Assembly: GCF_035083965.1 (NCBI RefSeq)
Contig: NC_089739.1
Coordinates: forward strand, 11,272,001-11,336,000
DNA length: 64,000 bases
Direction: 5' to 3'
DNA from: Branchiostoma lanceolatum
Taxonomy: Eukaryota > Chordata > Leptocardii > Amphioxiformes > Branchiostomatidae
A program made the translations under genes and the position numbers. How positions within the stretch are numbered: position 1 is the stretch's first letter; the number at the start of each line of letters is the position of its first letter. The notes beneath the pieces are model-generated. The model had not been told where the DNA came from and ran no database searches. It was given only the letters and a program-made list of their open reading frames with translations. This document shows positions 37,101 to 43,761 of this stretch, in pieces.

Positions 37101-37468
37101 CGAGAACTCAGGGTGAAACACAAGAGGCAAGTAGCATGACTGTCTCCTGGCTCCCGGGATCGAACCCGGGCCCGCCAGCACACTAACTGCATGCACTAAC
37201 CACTAGTCTAAAAGGTCTCCACCAGACTGGTCAGTTTAGTGGCGCTTGAACCACCACTGTTACAAGGGGCCATAAACTTTGACCTTGCACATACGTACTC
37301 AGAATAGTGAACGAGCTTATTATCATGACGTCAATGAAAAGCAAATATTACGTTAATAAAACTGATAATAAGCAGCAAGAAATGTTTATGAACAAGGGAA
37401 TCCTATTAACCTTCATGTTGAGTTCCATTCACCATGAAGGTCAGAGTAGCAGAGACAGCAGCAGCCAT
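12263..37468 (-). CDS. Aldehyde oxidase-like molybdo-flavoenzyme (XDH/AOX family), complete, 33 exons
   Basis: Spliced minus-strand gene from ATG at 37,466-37,468 to TAA at 12,263-12,265. I place 33 coding exons with GT-AG borders and matching phases, summing to 3,822 bases (1,273 residues), close to the 1,260-1,350 usual for the family. Domain order: two 2Fe-2S domains (residues 1-175), FAD domain (about 200-550), molybdopterin domain (551-1273). These enzymes are cytosolic homodimers oxidising aldehydes, N-heterocycles or purines, with electrons passing from Mo through 2Fe-2S and FAD to O2 or [17 protein letters not shown] and the TRAPG motif resemble insect-type aldehyde oxidases more than xanthine dehydrogenase, so I favour aldehyde oxidase; the substrate is unknown. 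Introns carry many transposons. The start is supported by the same [11 protein letters not shown] beginning in the plus-strand copy. Confidence 0.93.
12400..12600 (-). mobile_element. SINE fragment (body only)
   Basis: Plus-strand signatures AGTGCAATGCGGCTT, CACCGGGTCACC and TGCAGAGGTTTG match the SINE body at 28.62-28.80 kb. No tRNA head is present. It lies in the last intron of the oxidase gene, oriented like the gene. Confidence 0.6.
12885..13275. repeat. Compound tetranucleotide microsatellite (ACTG, ACTC, CCAA)
   Basis: In order on the plus strand: (GACT)n to about 12,910, impure (ACTC)n from 12,920 with a pure run at about 13,025-13,128, then (CCAA)n from 13,136 to about 13,240, and a short (AGTC)n at 13,256-13,276. 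Related tetramers following each other suggest stepwise replication slippage with base changes. It lies in intron 31 of the oxidase gene. Confidence 0.9.
14605..14860 (+). repeat. (GA)n tract with GAGCAAGA variants
   Basis: About 255 bases of GAGA with repeated GCAAGAGAGA units. It lies in intron 29 of the oxidase gene and generates the Arg/Glu-rich and Ser/Leu-rich false reading frames there. Confidence 0.9.
15231..15545. mobile_element. Composite repeat: hairpin-tailed retroelement fragment plus CpG-rich repeat fragment
   Basis: At 15,231-15,360 the plus strand has CTGATGAAGGTTAGACATCC and AAAACGTCAAATAAAAG. The minus strand of the same stretch has CTGACGAAAAGAAG and ACTTGAAAC. These CTGANGAA...GAAAC hairpins recur at 21.79 and 46.96 kb. 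From about 15,360 to 15,545 the sequence matches the CpG-rich family at 25.44-25.61 kb (AAATGCATTCTAAATATT, GTCCGGAACAC). It lies in intron 28 of the oxidase gene. Confidence 0.5.
17818..18035. mobile_element. Foldback element with perfect 25-bp inverted arms
   Basis: The left arm 17,818-17,842 (GCCATGTTGGTGTCCC...) is the exact reverse complement of 18,011-18,035 (...GGGACACCAACATGGC). The interior of about 168 bases is AT-rich and non-coding. It lies in intron 26 of the oxidase gene. It resembles a young MITE, although no target duplication was identified and the true ends may lie further out. Confidence 0.65.
19600..20260 (+). mobile_element. Tandem tRNA-derived SINEs
   Basis: A tRNA-like head has an A-box match (TGGCGTAATGG, about 19,715) and a B-box match (AGTTCGAACCC, about 19,760). 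It is followed by ACGTTGTGCCCTTGGGAAA and a tail with GAGAGCCACACC and GTTAAAGAACCC. Just upstream a second, worn head (GGTTCTGGGTACAAATGC) joins the same ACGTTGTGCCCTTGGG tail, so two related SINEs stand head to tail. A second tail-like block (GAAGAGCCACACC, GTTAAAGACCCC) follows at about 20,180-20,215. It lies in intron 23 of the oxidase gene. Confidence 0.7.
20438..21216. mobile_element. DNA transposon remnant with AATAGACCGATCC ends
   Basis: The left end AATAGACCGATCC (20,438-20,450) is the reverse complement of the right end GGATCGGTCTATT (21,204-21,216). Inside, CCACCTCCGTCAAAAACAG on the left matches CTGTTTTTGACGGAGGTG on the right, extending the inverted repeat with gaps to roughly 90 bases. 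The interior is about 600 bases without a long frame. It is immediately followed by another element (21,230-21,758). The superfamily is unknown. Confidence 0.7.
21230..21758. mobile_element. MITE with TACCCTTGC ends and ~40-bp inverted repeats
   Basis: The left end runs TACCCTTGCAAAACTG, TTGTCTAATG, TAGCATTAATGC. The right end is its inverse with one or two differences (CAAGGGTA at 21,751-21,758). GCATTAATGC palindromes occur several more times inside. It directly abuts the element ending at 21,216. Non-coding. Confidence 0.75.
21788..21822 (-). ncRNA. Hammerhead-like hairpin motif
   Basis: On the minus strand: CTGATGAA, a 6-bp perfect stem AGATGT/ACATCT with a 7-base loop, then GAAACGTC. 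CTGATGA and GAAA are the conserved core of hammerhead ribozymes, but an extra A follows CTGATGA here and stems I and III were not established. Similar hairpins lie at 46,955 and around 15.23-15.35 kb. It is probably a structural motif of a retroelement 3' region. Self-cleavage is unproven. Confidence 0.4.
25220..25612 (+). repeat. CpG-rich interspersed repeat, plus orientation
   Basis: About 390 bases starting near ATCATCCGAGGTTCCAGCCC, with GGGAGGGCTGGGACCGAGGG, CCGTGTTGTATTTTATT, AAATGCATTCTAAATATTTT and CAGTCCGGAACACC. The same order, inverted, occurs at 53,226-53,660, and the distal half occurs at 15,360-15,545. The first 100 bases form an imperfect inverted repeat (GGTTCCAGCCCGAC... against ...GGGCTGGGACC). 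It lies in intron 18 of the oxidase gene. Confidence 0.7.
25800..25992 (+). mobile_element. SINE copy, plus orientation
   Basis: GATGGGGATGTAATGCCGGC, GAGGGAGCTTTAAATGG, CAAACCTCTACATG, AAGAGTAGGGGTGAC and GCATTGCACTACTAGCT match the reverse complement of the SINE at 28.62-28.82 kb. The tRNA head is missing or eroded. It lies in intron 18 of the oxidase gene. Confidence 0.65.
27776..27960 (+). repeat. (CA)n microsatellite
   Basis: A pure (AC)n run of roughly 44 bases, followed by ACAC-rich interrupted sequence, lies in intron 15 of the oxidase gene. The Cys/Val- and Thr/His-rich reading frames over it are artefacts. Confidence 0.95.
28369..28584. mobile_element. TACTGTAAATT-type MITE copy
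   Basis: The left end is AATTTACTGATTAATTTTA, the interior GCGGGACTTAATTTTGCAG and AATAGAACCACTGCAAAAA, and the right end AAGATTTACTGTTACAG. The same interior pieces occur at 2.36 kb. It lies in intron 14 of the oxidase gene next to a SINE. Confidence 0.45.
28610..28950 (-). mobile_element. tRNA-derived SINE with intact A and B boxes
   Basis: On the minus strand the head at about 28,945-28,870 has an A-box match (TGGTGTAGAGG) and a B-box match (GGTTCAAATTCC). It is followed by a body (GATGGGGACGTAAAGACGGC, GCACGTAAAAGAACC) shared with copies at 12.4 and 25.8 kb. This is the fullest member in the window. It lies in intron 14 of the oxidase gene, in the sense orientation of that gene. Confidence 0.75.
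29085..34216 (-). CDS. Oxidase exons 6-14: linker and FAD domain
   Basis: Exons: 33997-34216, 33672-33745, 33069-33209, 32417-32584, 31652-31729, 30980-31090, 30025-30091, 29728-29825, 29085-29246. They cover residues 178-550. Exon 6 is a linker rich in Asn and Gly. [12 protein letters not shown] (exon 8) and the strong match [20 protein letters not shown] (exon 9) mark the FAD-binding fold. Exon 10-11 joins into [17 protein letters not shown], where xanthine dehydrogenase has FKQASRREDDIA. The FAD domain is shorter than in mammals, as in insect aldehyde oxidases. Exons 6-14 are also retained in the plus-strand copy with identical intron positions. Confidence 0.9.
30352..30906. mobile_element. 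555-bp MITE with TTAA target-site duplication
   Basis: TTAA flanks both ends (30,348-30,351 and 30,907-30,910). The terminal repeats are AGGGGCATATTG and its exact inverse CAATATGCCCCT. The interior is CpG-rich in its middle (about 30,510-30,660) and has no convincing protein. It lies in intron 11 of the oxidase gene. TTAA duplication points to the piggyBac or Kolobok superfamilies. Confidence 0.85.
31270..31465 (+). repeat. ~41-bp tandem repeat
   Basis: About four to five copies of a 41-base unit containing GAGCTCCTATTGGACTAATT and TCATAGTGACAGA lie in intron 10 of the minus oxidase gene. The corresponding intron of the plus-strand copy has one unit in the opposite orientation (about 43,148-43,190: CCAATAGGAGCTGAG, TCTGTCACCATGG). 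The expansion therefore occurred in one copy after duplication, or contracted in the other. Confidence 0.8.
32757..32820 (+). mobile_element. Left end of pogo-like MITE
   Basis: ATCAGTCAAATCTGTACAAG followed by TGACCACCTCTACATAAGG is the family left terminus. It directly precedes the (TGGA)n microsatellite in intron 8 of the oxidase gene. A matching family fragment lies beside the (ATCC)n microsatellite in the same intron of the plus-strand copy. Confidence 0.6.
32824..32946 (+). repeat. (TGGA)n microsatellite
   Basis: An almost pure run of about 120 bases, with GGAC variants at the right end, in intron 8. The corresponding inverted intron of the plus copy has an imperfect (ATCC)n at 42,096-42,178, so the microsatellite predates the inverted duplication. 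Confidence 0.95.
34509..37468 (-). CDS. Oxidase exons 1-5: 2Fe-2S domains
   Basis: Exons in transcript order: 37411-37468, 36610-36776, 36026-36186, 35066-35142, 34509-34576. They encode residues 1-177. Cys46, Cys51, Cys54 and Cys76 (CGEGGCGCC, then NSC) bind one cluster. Cys116, Cys119, Cys151 and Cys153 (CGYC and CRCTG) bind the other. The spacing equals that of mammalian xanthine dehydrogenase with a shift of three residues. Extra cysteines are present in the CGCC and CLCPLC runs. Intron 1 holds a tRNA-derived SINE, intron 3 a LINE tail and a perfect hairpin, intron 4 another SINE. Confidence 0.93.
34655..34945 (+). mobile_element. tRNA-derived SINE
   Basis: The head has an A-box match (TAGTCCAATGG at about 34,670) and a B-box match (GAGTTCGATCCTGA at about 34,711). 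A tail follows with CCGAGACGTTAAG (duplicated), GCTGTGGTCC and AAAAGCGCTAGGGG. It lies in intron 4 of the oxidase gene, antisense to it. Confidence 0.75.
35420..35865 (+). mobile_element. 3' fragment of a non-LTR retrotransposon (LINE)
   Basis: The plus strand encodes a degenerate LINE C-terminal region. [18 protein letters not shown] matches the LYGSETW...RRL motif downstream of reverse transcriptases of jockey/CR1-like LINEs. It is followed by LWYGHIKRG (for the WFGHVxR motif) and [18 protein letters not shown] (for GRPKxxWxDCVxxDL). One stop codon (GACTGA, about 35,508-35,510) and shifts interrupt it, and everything 5' is missing. It lies in intron 3 of the oxidase gene, antisense to the gene. 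Confidence 0.8.
35887..35970. mobile_element. Perfect 26-bp hairpin (MITE-like)
   Basis: The left arm 35,887-35,912 begins AGCCTGGGTGCCATCC and is the exact reverse complement of 35,945-35,970. The loop is 32 bases. A unit this small with perfect arms suggests a recent foldback or MITE insertion in intron 3 of the oxidase gene, right next to the LINE fragment. Confidence 0.75.
37018..37215 (-). mobile_element. tRNA-derived SINE
   Basis: On the minus strand the head contains GACTAGTGGTTAGTGC, with one mismatch to the A-box, and a B-box match (GGGTTCGATCCCGG). The body includes GTCTCGATTTGCATAACAA, whose plus-strand form TTGTTATGCAAA also occurs inside the palindromic element at 60.26-60.45 kb. 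It lies in intron 1 of the oxidase gene. Confidence 0.7.
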
Positions 37469-38526
37469 GACGTCATGAAGGTCGTCCTCAACACAAGCCT
37501 GTGACCTTGACAATGCCCTTGTCCGTGCTTGACCAACAGCTGTAGACCACAAAAAGCACAAACAATTTGTCAAGTTAACTTAAGCAGCTGTCAAATTTAA
37601 GATTCATTTCGTACGAGCTTACAGAATTCAATAAAAGACTCAACATCCACAAAGTCCGATCAACAATACGTTTCACTTGTTGTCAGTTACATGATTAAAA
37701 GTTAACCTGGTTATATAATCAAATTTTCCCTTCGCAAAGCTATTATTAGAATACTGAAATAGGTCAGACAGTAAAGTTCTGTTGACCATTGACCAGACCC
37801 GACCATTGGCCATTATGTAATTTAAGTACAAATATCAATTCCAAAAATTCTTCCCAACCAGAAATTCACTAGGGTATACTTGATAACCATGCAAAGAAAA
37901 TGGGGAGTTGAATATCTCAAACTTTGAGAACAGCTGACTGAAGTAAACAGACCTACCCACGTCTGTGTCTGCAGTGAGTTGTGTAACTGGTCGGGTTAAA
38001 GGTCATATCAAACGATTCTATTCTTCGATAGGGGTGGTTTGATATAATAACTTTCATATAATGTTAATTGAATAATGAGAACTATCAATACGAAATACAC
38101 TAGATAGAATGTTGTAATTAGCGCATTATATTAGTTAAATACTAGAGGCTTAAAATTGTGTCGTTTTAATCCATTTAAAGTTTAATAATGTGTAGTATTG
38201 TGGACTCGTCCATCCCGGAAGTCAGAGTGGGCGTGTCAAAGTTTGGAACTTTGGCGCCCTGTTTGACCCAGGTTAATTTGAGCTTTGAGGAGGTAAAATT
38301 AAGGTTAGATTACCAGGTTAACTTTATATCATGTAACTAGGAACAAGTTAAATTTATTGTAGATCGAACTTTGTGGATGTTGAGTTAGTTATTGAATTCT
38401 GTAAGCTCGTACGAAATGAACAATCTGAATTTTTTTCTGCCGTCTACAGCTATTGGTCAAGCAAGTTCATGATCAAGGGCATTGTCAAGGTCACAGAGTT
38501 GTGTTGAGGACGACCTTCATGACGTC
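37469..38526. promoter_or_regulatory. Bidirectional spacer with inverted promoter arms
   Basis: This 1,058-base spacer separates the ATGs of the minus oxidase gene and its plus copy. Its outer parts (37,469 to about 37,714 and about 38,300 to 38,526) are inverted copies of one another: shared landmarks are GACGTCATGAAGGTCGTCC, TGACCTTGACAATGCCCTTG, TTTCGTACGAGCTTACAGAA and CAACATCCACAAAGT. The 5' UTR and core promoter of both genes should lie here. The unique centre contains CCGGAAGT (ETS-type core) and GGGCGTG (KLF-type core) at about 38,213-38,240, nearer the plus copy. No TATA box was assigned. Confidence 0.6.
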
Positions 38527-39954
38527 ATGGCTGCTGCTGTCTCTGCTACTCTGACCTTCATCAAGTTCATGGTGAATGAAACTCAACATCAAGGTTAGGT
38601 TTCCTTTGTTCGTAAACATTCTGTCAACTAAGAGTCAGGCAACATTTTTTTGTCTCGCGAACATAAAACCACTGCGATTACATTTCTACATTTACAATAT
38701 TTTGGACAGTTTGAAATGGAACCGAGTGTTCACAAACCTTCAATTTAACCCAGTTACCATTTGTTTAAAACTTCAGTTCGAAATCCTGATCCCTTGATGA
38801 CCTTGAACGAATGGCTGAGGTCACAGCGCGGACTGACGGGGACAAAGGTCATGTGTGGGGAAGGAGGGTGTGGCTGCTGTGTTGTCATGGTGACACATCC
38901 CGATCCAACCAATGGAGGAACAGTTTCCTACACTGTCAACTCAGTAAGTAAATGTTATTAAAAATAGCAAATGAAGTGTCTTTAATAGACCCAAAATAAC
39001 GTCCAAACGATAAAAGTTTTCAATTAATTACAGTAGGAAGGCAGCACAATGAATCTAAGCATTCCTTCTATTGGTTGAATAACTTTATACTTTATACATA
39101 TTAGTATTACGTATGTACAGAAAAAAACAACACATAGTATCTTTGAGTATGAAGTACTCTTACTAACACTTGAATAACTTTATGCTTTATACATATTAGT
39201 ATTACTTATGTACAGAAAAAACAACACATAGTATCTTTGAATTTGAACTTTGAAGTACTCTTACTAACACTTGTACCTATCATAAAGTTCTGAAGTTGTC
39301 AAGAAGCAGCGTATGTGCAGGTAGTTTTAAAGTATCTAAAAGTATTCAAATTGTTTCTCTGGAAGAAAGTTTAGCATTGTTTTATGATTACTACCAAGTT
39401 GAACACAAATGAGCTTCCATGTTAAAAATATGTGGTTTTAAAAGTATATTAAATATGATATGTTTGTACTAAAATCAAAGAGCTCCATCCCTTTCTAAAA
39501 CACCCCCCTCCTCCCCAGTGCCTGTGCCCCCTGTGCAGTGTGGACGGCTGGACCATCACCACAGTGGAGGGGCTGGGGGGACAGAAGGCCGGCTTCCACC
39601 CCATCCAGCGCCGCCTGGCGGACTTTAACGGAAGTCAGTGTGGGTACTGCAGCCCTGGCATGGTGGTCAACATGTACGGGTGAGTTATCAGCATATTTAT
39701 GGTTATGAAGTCTTAACATATTTCAGTAAAGAAGGAAAGAATCGCACACACTGAGTAACTGGTTTGTTTTCTCCCCTCCAGACTGCTGAGTGCGAACCCA
39801 CAGCCCAGCCAACAGGAGGTGGAGAATCACTTTGATGGACACATCTGCAGGTGTACAGGTCAGCTGTACGGTTTAGTTTTTATAATATAGACACAGTTTG
39901 CTGAAACCAGCCCAGGGGCGCACCCAGGGGAGCCACAACCTCAAGTTTTACACC

Positions 39955-40112
39955 ATCCACGCAAGAACCGACACATATTAACACTCTTTCTTTCCCCGTA
40001 CTATCCCACAGTGGAATACCCTGCCTGGCACGGTTGCGACGGCTCCCACCGTTGAGTCGTTCCGTGCCAGGCTGGAGGCCTGCCCGCCTTAGCCCGGGAC
40101 CTCAACTCCCCC
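39955..40112 (+). mobile_element. LINE 3' fragment
   Basis: The plus strand encodes SFFPRTIPQWNTLPG followed by TVESFRARLEACPP and a stop. This is the well-known C-terminal signature of jockey/CR1-type reverse transcriptases (FFPRTIxxWNxLP...SxxSFKxRL). A frameshift and stop lie just upstream. It sits in intron 4 of the oxidase pseudogene. The fragment is a different LINE lineage from the one at 35.4 kb. Confidence 0.8.
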
Positions 40113-42095
40113 CCTACTTTGCCCCTGAAGGGGTTATTTGGGGGTAACGTAATGTAGATGTAGATGTAGATAATCCTACAATTCTTAAGATTTTAAATCT
40201 TGCCAGAGGCAACAGCAATCGCCATTGTGAGCTTATGATTGTGATTGCTGCTACCCGAGTCAAATTGTTTTTAGAAATCTCTGGGCATACTTACAAGTTT
40301 CCATGACACTTTTTTTTGGCAGGCTACAGGCCAATCCTGGATGCCATGAAATCATTCGCTAGTGACTCTGGAAGCTGTATTGACATTGAGGTAAGAAAAC
40401 CACACAAGTATGCAGGTGCCTAAAAAGAGAAACAAAATCAAAATTAAATTGAAAATACTCGTAAATGTCATAAAAAATTGTATTTCTATAAATGTGCCAT
40501 GTGGGTTATTGAATGATAAGAGGTATAGCACCTCCCTGCTAAGGGCCTGTCTATGTACTAACTGACGTGTTGGAATTGTTTCAAAATTCAACAATTAGAA
40601 TGTTCAACTGGATTCTCAATTAACTAATATTTTTGCCTTGTTCTATAAGGATCTGAGCAAGCATTTGTGTCCTGTCAATGGACAAGTCTGTAATGGAGCT
40701 GCCACCAATGGTGTGAATGGAGTCCACCACAATGACCCGCCCCTGAGGTGTAGCCAAAATGGAGTGAGCTGGTATCGTCCAACTACACTGGAGCAGCTGT
40801 ACAGCCTGTTGGAACAGCACAGCACCAGTCAGGACCGGTACAAACTGGTCTGTGGGAATAATGCAGCAGGTAAGAAGATTATTGTTAAGACTAGGGCACT
40901 GCCCCGGAGGTGTGGTCGAAACTTAACGGTGCACACCCCAGTTCTTCTGCGACTGGGATCTGTGGTAGTGCGCAACAAAAAAGTGACGAAAGTGTTTCGA
41001 GGGTCTTGCTTTGACTTCACATTTCTCAAAATTTGCTTCGAACTGACATTAACTACTAACATGGCTGAAAAGCATATGAATTGGTGTGTTTTTGGTAAAA
41101 ATTTAGTTTCGATCCGAGCCTTACTTCCGGATATCCATCCGTGTTGATAGTAAAGTGGCTCTTCCCCCGAGATGGACCTTTTTAGCGTTTTGTGGGTGAT
41201 GTTGAAATTCTCTCCCGATATCTGCTTGGAGATTATTGGTGCTTAATTAAAGACAGGACTGACACCAGTGCAAACTTGCATGAAGAATGTGAACTTAAGT
41301 GCTCCGCCTCCGAGGTGCGACCAAAAATGATTATTGTTACAATTGTATGTCTTTGTTTTTTCACAGGAGTGTACAAGACAGACGGCCCCTTCACTTGTCT
41401 GATTGATGTGAAATCTGTGGCAGAACTAGCTATACATCACCCAGGTCAGAGCTAGTCCTGTTTTCACTCCATCTAAATAGATTGATGGTTTTAGACCCGG
41501 TCATGCAGGTTTGTTTTAAACTTTAGAAATGTCCTTATCGTCAATTATTGTGTCAATTTTGATATCTATTTTAACAGTACAATACATTTAGTTAGGTACA
41601 CAGCCCTGAAACAGATGGTGGTAAGTGATCATAGTGATATTGATTCAGTTTTAGCTTACTGAAGAGTTTTTAATTAGTTCTTCCACTAGTTGCGATGGAG
41701 AAGACAGATGCTATATGTACAGTGTGGATCTGGATCCAAGAATGCTGATACATTTCTTTGTCTTGTTTATCTTATTTTTTTTCAATATGATCATGCATTT
41801 TGATGACAAATTTGACTAATTGTTTTATTTGAAGGCTGGTCCCCCATTGGTCATTGGTTCTGCTGTGAGCCTGTCCACCCTGGCGGATCTGCTACAAACC
41901 GGTTCAGACCAGTCTCCATCCTACAGCATACTGGCAGAACATGTGCTAAAGATTGCCAACGTGTCAGTCAGAAACGTGAGTATTGTGATGTCTTAAAAAT
42001 TTCACAATGATTAAATACATTTGAAGTATCATTAGATTCCAACACCATGAACCATGAATGGATGAAAAAATTGCTAAAATTTCAAATTATTTCAT

Positions 42096-42178
42096 CCATC
42101 CATCCATTCATCCATCCATTTATCCATCCATCCATTCATCAATCCATTCATTCATTCATTTAGTCATTCATCCAACCA
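42096..42178 (+). repeat. Imperfect (ATCC)n microsatellite
   Basis: ATCC/ATTC repeats in intron 8 of the pseudogene, the inverted counterpart of the (TGGA)n at 32,824-32,946. It is shorter and more degenerate than its partner. A fragment of the pogo-like MITE follows at about 42,190-42,310. Confidence 0.85.
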
Positions 42179-43761
42179 ACCAGAACTGCTCAAGAAGACC
42201 ACTGAAGGAACTGGTCTGTGTGGACAGATGGTCACTATAGACAGGATTCTTAATGCTTATTTCAATAGGAAAATGTTCTAAGGACCACCAAAAAGTGGTC
42301 ACATTGGCAAAATGGTCCCTATGTTAAGCTTAGTTAGGTGATCACCTTGAAATTTACCTGGTGTGACTATATATATCTCTACATCAATGTTCCTGTACAG
42401 GTCGGCAGTTGGGCTGGTAACCTGATGATGAAACACGCTCACCCAGAATTCCCTTCTGATGTCTTCACTATCATGGAGGCTGCGGGGGCAAAGGTCACGG
42501 TTGGTACCAGACATGTTAGGGAGACAGTCAGGATAATGGACTTCCTCAAGATGGGCATGGCTGGCAAGGTATCTACAATATTTGTCTTAAAGTTTTAATT
42601 ATCACAATCCTTTCCTAGTCTTTTGGTGCATCAGATTCTGTATAGCCCGTGATAACGACCCCTTGTATCTCCCTATGTTCCACCCTACCAGCTGATTCTG
42701 AGCATGGAAATCTCAGCTTCACTTCCTAATGATTAGTCTTCAAAACTTTCAAGGTCATGCCAAGGTCACAGGTGAGTAGAAAACAATAAGACTTAAAATG
42801 TAGACTTCTAAAACAATTTGTCCATTACTTTACGTCTATTATCACAAATTATTATCTTTCTTAGTCTGTTTAACACATACTATTAGAAAGAAAGTCCTTG
42901 GTTAAAGGATAGTGATGTTAGTGGTCCACAACATCAGCTTGTCTGCCTGGCGTTCCACTGTGTATTGTATTGTTGCAATTTCAAATAAAGATATAAAAGA
43001 CATTATTATTATCATTATTAGATCCCAGGGTTCTATGGAGCCTCTGCCTATAATTTTTGTGCCCATTTAACCTCTAAACGAGGAGAATGATTTCAAAAAG
43101 TACCAAAAGCAGCTCATGATTCTTTGTTGCAAAAAAAAAGAAAATCTATCCAATAGGAGCTGAGCATTTTCTGTCACCATGGAAACCTATCACCTACATG
43201 TAGCAACACTAAACTACATGTAACAGTTCCTGTCACCTGGTCCAAAATCTTTGCAGGACGTGTTAATGAAAAATTTCTATCATAATGATACATGCATATC
43301 TTTGACAAATATGTTTTAAAATCTTTTATCTACAGCTCACCAGGTATTTGTTTTTCCATGTACAGAATGCCCATGCCTATGTGACTGCTGGCTTCAGGGT
43401 ACAGTTAGGTGGGCAGGACAGTTTGTCTGTTGTGGGGAAACCTTCCTTGGTGTTTGGAGGCATCAGCAAGACTATGGTACTTAAGGTGTTATTTTGAAAA
43501 TGAAGGTCATATTACGGATCCGGAGTCAAAGTTTCAACTTAAGAATTTGATCATTTATTGTAGTGATATTGAATGAATTGATATTTGAAAATGAAATGAT
43601 TCTCATTTTTAAGCATGTACCTCACAAGGTAGAACATATGATATATATTTCTTTCATCAAATTAGTTTTTAAAGACACCCTTAGATTGTGAAGCATGACA
43701 CCATAAATTAGCATATCTAAAATGGTATGAAATGTATCTATGGTAAGTACTACATGATATA

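Noticed and set aside
40870-41147. Extension of exon 6 of the plus copy into a 169-codon frame
   Set aside because: A good donor (GCAGCAG followed by GTAAGA) at 40,869-40,870 is shared with the intact gene; the extension is intron sequence.
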